DNA from: Actinoplanes auranticolor | GTDB lineage: Bacteria; Actinomycetota; Actinomycetes; Mycobacteriales; Micromonosporaceae | Direction: 5' to 3' | Length of the DNA stretch: 64,000 nucleotides | Assembly (NCBI RefSeq): GCF_018332655.1 | Contig: NZ_BOQL01000043.1 | Span: 1 to 64,000 of the forward strand | Shown here: in pieces, positions 1-7,114 of the stretch | How the letters are laid out: each line of letters begins with the position of its first letter | How positions within the stretch are numbered: position 1 is the stretch's first letter | Program-made: the position numbers and the translations under genes | The notes under the pieces: generated by a model | What the model was told of the DNA's origin: nothing | The model's database searches: none | What the model saw: only the letters and a program-made list of their open reading frames with translations

Positions 1-62
1 TGTCGGCGAATCACCTTCAGTCATGAGTCCTTCATCAGCGAGGAGTGCGTCGGACGAGGCGA

Positions 63-106
63 TCGCAACCTCGCTGGTGGCTATCTTGCAGACAGCGAGG
101 TTGCGA
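63..106. repeat. Perfect inverted repeat, possible terminator
   Basis: A 14-bp perfect inverted repeat (arms 63-76 and 93-106, TCGCAACCTCGCTG and its complement) with a 16-base loop. It lies downstream of the minus-strand gene ending at 201. There is no clear T-run on either side, so it could be a weak or bidirectional terminator or part of a gene off the left edge. The rest of bases 1-200 shows nothing I can support. Confidence 0.4.
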
Positions 107-200
107 CCAAATCGTACTGAGAACGAATGACCACGTCTCTGGTATTGATCAAACTGTTAGTTGTCACCCGTTAGGAGCACTGCGTGACATGGTTTGTCCG

Positions 201-644
201 TCATGCGGCAGCCACCAGGTCGTATCCGTCGGTGGCCGGCCGGGAGTCCTCGACTGCCCGCCGCAGGGCCCGGGTCACCTGGTTGAAGACCCGCGGGTCG
301 GAGGTCGCGTAGAGAGTCACGTCGCTGCCGCGGTAGTTGGCCAGTAGTTCCCAACGCTGCGGCCGCAGCCGCCAGTACGCCGCTGTGCACAGGCCGGCGA
401 TGGCGGCGCAGAGCGGGGCCGACACGTAGACCGCCGGGGTGCCGAGCGTGGTCCATCCGGCTGCCGTCACGATCAGCGCGCCGAAGGCCACCTGCAACGC
501 CCGGGGGTTGGCCCGTCGTGCGTCGGTGTGGGCCCGGCGGACGTTGTGCAGGTCCCGGATCAGCACCATTCTCACGGGGTCGCCGAGCCAGGCGAAATGT
601 CCGTCGGTCACCACTGCGTCGGGTCCACGGTAGTAGATGCGCAT
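201..644 (-). CDS. DUF6232 family membrane protein
   Basis: 147 residues. The N-terminus (MRIYYRGPDAVVTDGHF) and following hydrophilic stretch match the DUF6232 pattern as I know it, a small actinobacterial family of unknown function. Two hydrophobic segments lie at about residues 50-90, followed by an amphipathic C-terminal part. The ATG at 644 was chosen because AGGAGAGGAG sits 6-16 bases upstream; an in-frame ATG at 815 would add 57 low-quality residues that run through a hairpin. Probably monocistronic. No function can be inferred. Confidence 0.72.
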   Translation of the reverse strand: MRIYYRGPDAVVTDGHFAWLGDPVRMVLIRDLHNVRRAHTDARRANPRALQVAFGALIVTAAGWTTLGTPAVYVSAPLCAAIAGLCTAAYWRLRPQRWELLANYRGSDVTLYATSDPRVFNQVTRALRRAVEDSRPATDGYDLVAAA

Positions 645-755
645 GGCGAACTCCTCTCCTCGACTCCTTGCGAGGAGGGGAAGTGCGGGGCCACCATTGG
701 CGTAGAGAGTCATCCCCGCCTCGCGCGTCGCATTGATCGACGCCCTGGAGGCGAC

Positions 756-785
756 AACGGCACCCGGTTGCCGCCGGGTGCCGTT
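756..785. terminator. Strong hairpin, probable terminator
   Basis: A 12-bp perfect stem (756-767 with 774-785) and 6-base loop TTGCCG. It lies between two minus-strand genes (start 644; stop 904). The plus side is followed by TTTCTTGTT, the minus side only by TTGTCG. It most likely ends the minus-strand transcript of the DUF1304 gene before the DUF6232 promoter. Confidence 0.5.
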
Positions 786-903
786 TCTTGTTCTCCTCCG
801 GATCCGCCCTGTCAATGCCTGCCCTCAGTACAGCATGGCTATAGCGCTGACCGCTACCACTCAATCTGCCATGTTGCAGATTGCGTACAAGCCGACCAGG
901 ATC

Positions 904-1326
904 TCAGCCGGCCAGCAGGACCGCCGGCAGGGCCGCCGCAGCCGGGATGACCTGCACGAACAGGATCCGGCTGGTGACCGTGAGGGCGCCGTAAATCCCC
1001 GCGACGATCACGCAGAACAGGAGAAATACCTGGAACGTCAGGTCGTCGGAGATGAGACCATAGACCAGGCCGGTCGCCAGGAAGCCGTTGTAGAGGCCCT
1101 GGTTCGCCGCCATGGTCGCCGTCTGTTCGGCGAACTCTTCCGAGGTACCGAACGTGGCACGCACCCGATCTGTCCGCCACAGGAACATCTCCAGGACGAG
1201 GATGGAGAAGTGGATCGCGGCCACCAGGCCGACCAGAATTCCTGCGGCCCATGCATGGCTACCCCTTCCGCCGCCGGCGAGCGGGGCGCGGGCGGATCCG
1301 GCAAACGGTAGGACATGGCCGTTCAT
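904..1326 (-). CDS. DUF1304 family membrane protein
   Basis: 140 residues from the ATG at 1326. The signature of DUF1304 integral membrane proteins is clear: a first helix ending in LEMFLWRTDRVRATFG, then AANQGLYNGFLATGL, then two more hydrophobic helices, four in total. The family's function is unknown. Homologues are nearer 120 residues, so the true start may lie 15-25 codons further in, but no good in-frame alternative with a ribosome-binding site is visible, and the start at 1326 has none either. It is divergent from the DUF2231 gene, with about 100 bp between them. Confidence 0.75.
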   Translation of the reverse strand: MNGHVLPFAGSARAPLAGGGRGSHAWAAGILVGLVAAIHFSILVLEMFLWRTDRVRATFGTSEEFAEQTATMAANQGLYNGFLATGLVYGLISDDLTFQVFLLFCVIVAGIYGALTVTSRILFVQVIPAAAALPAVLLAG

Positions 1327-1429
1327 CGATGGATGTAACCATCGGCACGGTGCGTTTCGCCGCCGCGGCCGCCGGGTAGCCGAACTGTCGACGTTGGCGA
1401 ACGAGCAGGTAGGGGAGGGTACAGCCCGC

Positions 1430-1891
1430 ATGGACAGCAGACTCCGGATCGCCAATCAGGCCGTCCAGCCGGTCCTGGTGATGTTCCCGCTCGGCCTGTT
1501 CGCGATGGCCGTGCTGTTCGACCTCGGCAACGTCTTCGGCGGGCCCGACATCCTCGGCGCGCTCGCGTACTGGAACCTCGTCGCCGGGATGATCGGCGGC
1601 GTGCTGGCCGCGGCCGCCTCCGCCATCGACCTGATGTTCGTCCGCGACACCTCAGCGAAGCGGCGCGGCGTGCTGCAGGGCCTGGTCAACATGGGTGTTC
1701 TGCTGGTCTTCGCGGTCATCCTCATGGTGCGGATGCGCACTCCCGACCGGGTCGCCGGCGGCGGGCTGGTCGCGATCGAGCTGCTCGCCCTGGCCGGTGC
1801 CGTCTTCGGCGCCTGGTACGGCGGCGAGCTGGTCAACCGCCGGCGCACTCCCGCGTTTGCCCGTGCGGAGGCCGGGAACCGCTTGTTCTGA
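1430..1891 (+). CDS. DUF2231 family membrane protein
   Basis: 153 residues with four predicted helices (about 14-36, 45-67, 82-100, 109-130). The first helices carry the DUF2231 hallmarks: VLVMFPLGLFAMAVLFDL near the N-terminus and a Gly/Ala-rich second helix followed by Asp (SAIDLMF). The role of the family is unknown; some members bind haem. ATG 1430 was chosen for AGGGGAGGG at 1411-1419. The next gene begins 29 bases after the stop, so the two may be cotranscribed. Confidence 0.75.
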   Translation: MDSRLRIANQAVQPVLVMFPLGLFAMAVLFDLGNVFGGPDILGALAYWNLVAGMIGGVLAAAASAIDLMFVRDTSAKRRGVLQGLVNMGVLLVFAVILMVRMRTPDRVAGGGLVAIELLALAGAVFGAWYGGELVNRRRTPAFARAEAGNRLF

Positions 1892-1920
1892 CAGAGCGGA
1901 GACGCAGAGAGGCACGAACG

Positions 1921-2466
1921 ATGGCGACATCGATCAGCGGCAAGCGCGTCGCGTTCCTCGCGACCGACGGCGTGGAGGAAGTCGAGTACACGCAACCCCG
2001 CCAGGCGGTCGAGGAGGCCGGCGGGACGGCGGAGCTCGTCTCGATCAAGGACGGCGAGATCCAGGCCGTCAACCACATGGACAAGGCCGGCACGTACCCG
2101 GTGGACAAGCAGGTCAGGGACGCGGCGGCGACGGACTACGACGCGTTGGTGCTGCCCGGCGGCGTGGCCAACCCCGATTTCCTGCGGACCGACCCGGACG
2201 CGGTGCGCTTCGTGCGGGACTTCTTCAGCGCGGGCAAGCCGGTGGCGGCGATCTGCCACGGCCCGTGGACCCTCATCGAGGCCGGCGTCGTGGACGGCCG
2301 CACCCTCACCAGCTGGCCGAGCCTGCGCACGGACCTGGCCAACGCCGGCGCGACCTGGGTCGACGAGCCGGTCTTCGTCGACGACGGCCTGGTCACGAGC
2401 CGCAAACCCGACGACATCCCGGCCTTCTGCGACAAGATCCTGGAAGAGATCGCCCACGCCAGATAA
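1921..2466 (+). CDS. DJ-1/PfpI family protein (type 1 glutamine amidotransferase-like)
   Basis: 181 residues, the normal size for single-domain PfpI/YajL/YhbO-type proteins. The nucleophile elbow is AAICHGPW with Cys112 and His113, and the conserved acidic residue lies in DGVEEVEY near residues 16-23. Members act as cytoplasmic stress proteins, reported as glyoxalase/deglycase or peptidase-like enzymes; which one applies here cannot be told from sequence. A possible Shine-Dalgarno (GCAGAGAGG) sits 8-15 bases upstream of ATG 1921. A strong hairpin follows the stop. Confidence 0.87.
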   Translation: MATSISGKRVAFLATDGVEEVEYTQPRQAVEEAGGTAELVSIKDGEIQAVNHMDKAGTYPVDKQVRDAAATDYDALVLPGGVANPDFLRTDPDAVRFVRDFFSAGKPVAAICHGPWTLIEAGVVDGRTLTSWPSLRTDLANAGATWVDEPVFVDDGLVTSRKPDDIPAFCDKILEEIAHAR

Positions 2467-2494
2467 CCCAGCGGTACGGGCCCGGAAAGCACTC

Positions 2495-2524
2495 GTGGCG
2501 CACAGACGGAGGTCTGTGCGCCAC
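2495..2524. terminator. Bidirectional terminator between convergent genes
   Basis: A 13-bp perfect stem (2495-2507 with 2512-2524; GTGGCGCACAGAC and complement) with a GGAG tetraloop, midway between the convergent PfpI and Nudix genes. There is no long U-run, as is usual in this high-GC group. Confidence 0.75.
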
Positions 2525-2566
2525 AGCCTTGCCGGGCGGCCGCCGGGCTGACCCGTCGGGGTCCGC

Positions 2567-3055
2567 CTACTTCAGGACAATCCGGCCGGTGGCCTCGAAG
2601 GACGCCAGGTCGGCCAGCACCTCGTCGATGATCGGCGACGGCGCGCCGGGCAGGGCGTCCAGCGGGAAGAAACCGGCGTCCACCGACTCCTCCGTGACCT
2701 TCTGCAGCTCGCCCTCCCAGGTGTGGATCCGGAACGACATCAGGATCTGCTGGTAGGTGTGGCCCCACTCGTTGGTGTACGTGTACGACGTGTGGAAGGC
2801 GAACGGTGTCAGCGAGGTCGCGCGCAGCCCGGTCTCCTCCCACACCTCGCGGATCGCGCACTGCTCCATGCTCTCGCCCAGCTCCATCGCTCCCGCCGGG
2901 ATCGCCCAGCGGAGGTTGTCGGAACGCTGGATCAGCAGGAGCCGGTTCTGCTCGTCGAAGATCACGCCGCGCGCGCCCACGAACAGGATCGTGTCGGTGT
3001 CGCCGACCCTGGTGCGGACCCGGCCCAGATACGACTCATCCCACGTCAATGCCAC
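2567..3055 (-). CDS. Nudix hydrolase
   Basis: 162 residues starting at GTG 3055. The Nudix box is complete at residues 55-77: G-x5-E-x7-RE-V-x-EE-x-GL, seen as GAMELGE then AIREVWEETGL, which supplies the metal-binding glutamates. The family cleaves nucleoside diphosphates linked to another moiety; the substrate cannot be assigned. It is transcribed in the same direction as ku, 20 bases after the ku stop, so it is probably the second gene of a ku-nudix unit. Nucleotide-pool cleaning next to end joining is plausible, but that is inference. Confidence 0.9.
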   Translation of the reverse strand: MALTWDESYLGRVRTRVGDTDTILFVGARGVIFDEQNRLLLIQRSDNLRWAIPAGAMELGESMEQCAIREVWEETGLRATSLTPFAFHTSYTYTNEWGHTYQQILMSFRIHTWEGELQKVTEESVDAGFFPLDALPGAPSPIIDEVLADLASFEATGRIVLK

Positions 3056-3075
3056 GGGACCAGCGTAGGGCGTGG

Positions 3076-4110
3076 TCAGGCGGACTTCTTCGCCGCCTTG
3101 GTGGCCGTGGTCTTCTTCGCGGGAGCCTTCTTCGCGGCTGTGGTCTTGGACGGCGCGGCAGTCGCCTTCGCGGCTGGAGTTTTCTTGGCCGCTGCCGACT
3201 TCTTCGCCGGGGCGGCCTTCTTTGCGGTTGCCGACTTGGTAGCCGTACCGGATGAGGTTTTCTTGGCGGCCGACTTGGCCGCGCCGATCGGGGTGGCCCC
3301 GATCTCCCGGGCCCGTTCCTCCGGGGCCTCGCCGCGGGCCTTCTTGGCGCGTTCGACGCTGGCCTTGAGCGCGGCCATCAGGTCGACGGCGGCCGCGGGA
3401 GCCTCCTCGGTCTCCTCCGGCGCGACGATCTCGCGGCCCTCGACCTTGGCGTCGATGACCTCCTGGAGCGCGGCCCGGTAGTTGTCGGTGAACTCGTCGG
3501 CCTTGAAGCTGCCGGCCATCGAGTCGATCAGCGAGCTGGCCATGGCCAGCTCGGCCGGGCGGGTCTCGATGTCCTCGTCGAGGAAGCCGAAGTCGGGCGT
3601 GCGGACCTCGTCGGGCCAGAGCATGGTGTTGAGCACCAGGACGTCGTCGTGCACCCGCAGGGTGGCCAGCTGCTCGCGCTGGCGCAGCGCGACCTTGACG
3701 ATCGCGACCCGGTCGGACTCGGTCAGCGCGTCCCTGAGCAGCACGTACGGCTTCGCCGCCTGGCCCTCGGGCTCGAGGTAGTAGGCCTTGGCGAACAGCA
3801 GCGGATCGATCTGCTCAGCCGGCACGAACTGCAGCACGTCGATCGCCCGCGACGTGGTCAGCGGGAGGTCGGCGAAGTCCTCGTCGGTCAGGATGACCAT
3901 CTCGCCGCCGCCGAGGTCGTAACCCTTGGCGATGTCGTCGTAGGTCACCTCCTCGCCGTCGATCGAGCAGGTGCGCTTGTACTTGATCCGGCCGCCGTCG
4001 GTGCGGTGCACCTGGTGGAACCGGATGTCCTTCTCCTCCGTCGCGGAGAAGAGCTTCACGGCGATCGACACCAGGCCGAACGAGACCGCGCCCTTCCAGA
4101 TCGCTCGCAT
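3076..4110 (-). CDS. ku: Non-homologous end-joining protein Ku
   Basis: 344 residues. It starts MRAIWKGAVSFGLV, the bacterial Ku signature. The beta-barrel DNA-ring core spans about residues 1-230, followed by a linker and, from about 280, a Lys/Ala-rich tail (AAKKTS, PAKKSAAAKK) like that of histone H1, which in other actinobacterial Ku proteins aids DNA binding. Ku homodimers thread onto double-strand breaks and recruit the ligase. The start has AGGAGAAGAAG just upstream. It is divergent from the ligase/polymerase genes about 95 bp away, so the end-joining machinery is controlled from one intergenic region. Confidence 0.96.
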   Translation of the reverse strand: MRAIWKGAVSFGLVSIAVKLFSATEEKDIRFHQVHRTDGGRIKYKRTCSIDGEEVTYDDIAKGYDLGGGEMVILTDEDFADLPLTTSRAIDVLQFVPAEQIDPLLFAKAYYLEPEGQAAKPYVLLRDALTESDRVAIVKVALRQREQLATLRVHDDVLVLNTMLWPDEVRTPDFGFLDEDIETRPAELAMASSLIDSMAGSFKADEFTDNYRAALQEVIDAKVEGREIVAPEETEEAPAAAVDLMAALKASVERAKKARGEAPEERAREIGATPIGAAKSAAKKTSSGTATKSATAKKAAPAKKSAAAKKTPAAKATAAPSKTTAAKKAPAKKTTATKAAKKSA

Positions 4111-4205
4111 CTTCTTCTCCTACCCACCCGTGAGCAGTCCCCGGATCAAGAATGGCATTAGTGAGACGCCTGCGTAAGGTGTTCGCTGGTGCCTATGGTG
4201 ATCAG

Positions 4206-5156
4206 GTGCCGGCTGCGCCGCTCTCGCCGATGCTCGCGACCGCGGGCACGATGCCGCACGGGCCGGGCTGGAGCTACGAGTTCAAGTGGGACGGCGTGCG
4301 CGTCCTGTCGTCGTTCACCGGCGGTCCGCCGCAGCTGTGGGCGCGCTCCGGTGCCGCGGTGACGCCGGCCTATCCCGAGGTCGCCGGGCTGTCGCTGCCG
4401 CCGGGTTCGCTGCTGGACGGCGAGATGGTCGTGCTGGACGCGGCCGGTCGGCCGTCGTTCACCGCGCTGGCCGAGCGGATGCACGTCCGTGACCCCGGCC
4501 GGGCGGCCCGGCTGGCGGTGACCCTGCCGGTCACCTACATGATCTTCGACCTGCTCCGGTACGGCGACCAGTCCCTGCTCGACGTCCCGTACGTGCAGCG
4601 GCGCGCCCACCTGGAGAGCCTGGACCTGGGCAACGGCTGCTGGATGGTGCCACCGGCGTTCACCGACGGGCCCGCCACCGAGGCCGCGGCCCGGGAGAAC
4701 CATCTCGAGGGCGTCGTGGCCAAGCGGCTGGACACGGCGTACCTGCCGGGAGCCCGGTCACCGGACTGGATAAAGATCAAGTTCGACCGGACCGGGGACT
4801 ACGTGATCGGTGGCTGGCGGGCCGGGGCGCGCAAACTCGGTGGCCTGCTCGTGGGCGTGCCCGGTCCGGACGGGCGGCTGCGGTTCCGTGGCCGGGTCGG
4901 TGGCGGCATCGGCGCCGCAGCCGAGCAGGAGTTGTTGTCGGTCCTGGCGCCGCTGGAGACCCGCGACTCGCCGTTCCTGCCCGGCGCGGTGCCCCGGGAG
5001 GACTCCCGCGGTGCGCACTGGGTGCGCCCGGAACTGGTCACCGAGGTGCGGTACGGCAACCGGACCCCGGACGGCCGGCTGCGCTTCCCGCGTTTCCTGC
5101 GGCTGCGCCCGGATAAGTCTCCGGACGAATGCGCCGAGGAGGACGACGATGGCTGA
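4206..5156 (+). CDS. ATP-dependent DNA ligase (LigC / LigD ligase-domain type)
   Basis: About 316 residues from GTG 4206. Motif I, the adenylated lysine, is in YEFKWDGVR (Lys27 in this numbering). DGEMVVLD (motif III) and EGVVAKR followed by DWIKIKF (motifs IV-V) follow, and the OB-fold is at the C-terminus. It seals breaks held by Ku. An ATG at 4152 would add 18 unconserved residues. GTG 4206 is preferred because TATGGT (4194-4199) lies 7 bases before it, as in a leaderless promoter, and no Shine-Dalgarno serves either start. It overlaps the polymerase gene by 8 bases. In many bacteria these domains are fused as LigD; here they are separate. Confidence 0.9.
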   Translation: MPAAPLSPMLATAGTMPHGPGWSYEFKWDGVRVLSSFTGGPPQLWARSGAAVTPAYPEVAGLSLPPGSLLDGEMVVLDAAGRPSFTALAERMHVRDPGRAARLAVTLPVTYMIFDLLRYGDQSLLDVPYVQRRAHLESLDLGNGCWMVPPAFTDGPATEAAARENHLEGVVAKRLDTAYLPGARSPDWIKIKFDRTGDYVIGGWRAGARKLGGLLVGVPGPDGRLRFRGRVGGGIGAAAEQELLSVLAPLETRDSPFLPGAVPREDSRGAHWVRPELVTEVRYGNRTPDGRLRFPRFLRLRPDKSPDECAEEDDDG

Positions 5157-6096
5157 GCCGGCCCGCAGCGGAGAACCCATGAGAAAACCCCGAGAGCGAT
5201 ATGCGGTGCAGATCGAGGGCCGCGACCTCGAGGTGTCCAACCTCGACAAGGTGATGTATCCGGCGGTCGGTTTCACCAAGGGCGAGGTCATCGACTACTA
5301 CACCCGGATCGCGCCGGTGCTGCTGCCGCATCTGAAGGACCGCGCGTTGACCCGGATCCGCTTTCCGAACGGCGTCGACGGCATGCACTTCTTCGAGAAG
5401 AACGCCCCCGGCGGGACCCCGTCGTGGGTGCGGCTGGAGACCCTGCCGGTGCCCGGCTCGACCAAGGCCCGCGAGACCATCGACTTCGTGGTCGTCGACG
5501 AGCTGGCCACCCTGGTCTGGGTCGCCAATCTCGCCTCGCTGGAGCTGCACACCCCGCAGTGGCGGATCGGCCGGGATCCCGACCTGATGGTGGTGGACCT
5601 CGACCCGGGCGCGCCGGCCGCTCTCAAGGAGTGCTGCGCCGTCGCGATGCTGATGCGCGACCGGCTCGCCGACGACGGCCTCACCGCCTACCCCAAGACC
5701 TCGGGCAAGAAGGGCATGCAGCTCTGCGTACCGATCTCCGGAACGCAGGACGCCGAGACGGTCTCGGGTTATGCCAAGCAGGTGGCCGAGGAGCTGTCCG
5801 CGCAGGTGCCGGGGTCGATCACGGCCAAGATGGCCAAGGCGGTCCGGCCGGGCAAGGTGTTCATCGACTGGAGCCAGAACAACGCGGCCAAGACGACGGT
5901 GGCGCCGTACTCGTTGCGGGCCCAGGACAGCCCGACCGCCTCGACGCCGCTGACCTGGGACGAGGTCGCGGAGATGGCCCTGGGTGCGGAGGCGGCCCGG
6001 CAGTTCGGCGCCGCGGAGGTGCTCGAGCGCGTGGACGCCCACGGCGATCTGCTGGCTGACCTGCTGGAACCCGGGCCGGCCGTACCGGCTCGTTGA
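5149..6096 (+). CDS. LigD-type polymerase/primase domain protein (NHEJ polymerase)
   Basis: 315 residues, the stand-alone polymerase module of LigD (archaeo-eukaryotic primase fold). The metal-binding pair is Asp150 and Asp152 in MVVDLDPG, with a later Asp in VFIDWSQN. KTSGKKGMQ near residue 183 matches the family's nucleotide-binding loop. It fills gaps, with a preference for ribonucleotides in known homologues, before ligation at Ku-bound ends. ATG 5149 has GAGGAGGACGACG upstream and overlaps the ligase stop, implying translational coupling. No 3'-phosphoesterase domain is seen in this locus. Confidence 0.93.
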   Translation: MAEPARSGEPMRKPRERYAVQIEGRDLEVSNLDKVMYPAVGFTKGEVIDYYTRIAPVLLPHLKDRALTRIRFPNGVDGMHFFEKNAPGGTPSWVRLETLPVPGSTKARETIDFVVVDELATLVWVANLASLELHTPQWRIGRDPDLMVVDLDPGAPAALKECCAVAMLMRDRLADDGLTAYPKTSGKKGMQLCVPISGTQDAETVSGYAKQVAEELSAQVPGSITAKMAKAVRPGKVFIDWSQNNAAKTTVAPYSLRAQDSPTASTPLTWDEVAEMALGAEAARQFGAAEVLERVDAHGDLLADLLEPGPAVPAR

Positions 6097-6119
6097 GGTA
6101 CCTTGCGTGGCAAGGTACC
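6097..6119. promoter_or_regulatory. Palindromic operator for the PadR regulator
   Basis: A perfect 9-bp inverted repeat, GGTACCTTG-CGTGG-CAAGGTACC, immediately after the polymerase stop and 9 bases before the padR ATG. TACCTTG/CAAGGTA palindromes are the usual kind of site found before actinobacterial PadR-family genes. Autoregulation is inferred. Confidence 0.7.
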
Positions 6120-6128
6120 GTGTGGCGC

Positions 6129-6470
6129 ATGGCCGACGTCGCGCAACTCTCCACCAGCCTCCGGCGCGGGACGCTCGAGTTCTGTGTGCTCGCCATGGTC
6201 GAGCACGAGGACCGCTACGGCACGGAGATCGTCCGGCGCTTCGGTGAGGAGCGGAACCTCGCCGCCTCCGAGGGCACGATCTACCCGCTGCTGTCCCGCT
6301 TGCGCCGGGTGGGTTGGCTGGACAGCAAGTGGAGCGAGTCGCCGTCCGGGCCGCCGCGGCGCTACTACGCGCTCACCGACAGCGGGCGGTCGGCACTCGA
6401 GCACTTCCGCTCGGAGTGGGTTTCCTTTCGACAGACCGTCGACCGTCTCGTAGGGACCGGTGGGGCATGA
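6129..6470 (+). CDS. PadR family transcriptional regulator
   Basis: 113 residues with the PadR winged helix: LRRGTLEFCVLAMVEHEDRYGTEIVRRF-type N-terminal helices, the conserved EGTIYPLLSRL recognition helix, and RRYYALTDSGR in the wing. Short PadR proteins of this class dimerise through the last helix and repress their own operon. ATG 6129 is used; GTG 6120, inside the operator edge, is possible. The stop overlaps the start of the next gene by 4 bases (ATGA), so it is cotranscribed with the HAAS protein, the usual arrangement for this type. Confidence 0.92.
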   Translation: MADVAQLSTSLRRGTLEFCVLAMVEHEDRYGTEIVRRFGEERNLAASEGTIYPLLSRLRRVGWLDSKWSESPSGPPRRYYALTDSGRSALEHFRSEWVSFRQTVDRLVGTGGA

Positions 6471-7105
6471 GCGACAAGACCAACGACGCCGTGGCGGAGT
6501 ATCTGCACGAGCTGGAGCTGCGGCTCACCGGCCTGCCGGTGCTCCAGCGCCGCGAGCTGCTCGCGGAGATCGCGGCGCACATCAGCAACGAGCGCGTGGA
6601 ACGGAGCGTGACCTCGGAGGGCGAGCTGCTGGAGCTGCTCGAACGGCTGGGCAGCCCGGAGGTCGTCGCGGCAGCGGCGTACGAGGAGGCCGGCATGGCC
6701 GAGCCGGTGCTCTCGTACGCCGGAGCGACCAGCGCAGCGCGACGGCCGCTGCCGGCCGTCCCGCCGCCGCCGGACTCGCCGCCGCCCGCCTACTCCGGCC
6801 CGTTCCCGCCCTCGTTCGGGCACCGCCCTTACTCCGGCCCGCCGGTCGCCGGGCCGCCCCTCGCGCCCCCGCCGCCCGTGCGCGAGCCGGAGAGCAACAC
6901 GGGACTCCGGGTGGTGATCGGGGTCGCGATCGCGACGGTGGTCGTCGTGCTGCTCGGTTGCCTGGCCGGGAGCTTCCTGATCACTCAGAGCTCGGTGAGC
7001 GAGGCCCCGGCCGCGACGGTGGAGCGCGCCGTGCCGGAGCCGCCCGCCGAGCCGGAGCGACCCGTCGAGCCGGAGCGACCGGCCATCGTGCGACCGGCCG
7101 ACTGA
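6467..7105 (+). CDS. HAAS domain membrane protein, PadR partner
   Basis: 212 residues. Residues 1-85 are a HAAS-type helical domain (YLHELELRLTGLPVLQRRE, then a second helical part with LLERLGSPEVVAAAAYEEA). Residues 95-145 are Pro-rich with two PYSGP/AYSGP repeats. One transmembrane helix follows at about 148-172, and a Pro/Glu tail with repeated PERPVEPERP ends the protein. HAAS proteins are typically coupled to PadR regulators and thought to be membrane signalling partners. The ATG overlaps the padR stop. The C-terminal tail should lie outside the cell if the N-terminus is inside. Confidence 0.8.
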   Translation: MSDKTNDAVAEYLHELELRLTGLPVLQRRELLAEIAAHISNERVERSVTSEGELLELLERLGSPEVVAAAAYEEAGMAEPVLSYAGATSAARRPLPAVPPPPDSPPPAYSGPFPPSFGHRPYSGPPVAGPPLAPPPPVREPESNTGLRVVIGVAIATVVVVLLGCLAGSFLITQSSVSEAPAATVERAVPEPPAEPERPVEPERPAIVRPAD

Positions 7106-7114
7106 CCCGGCCGG

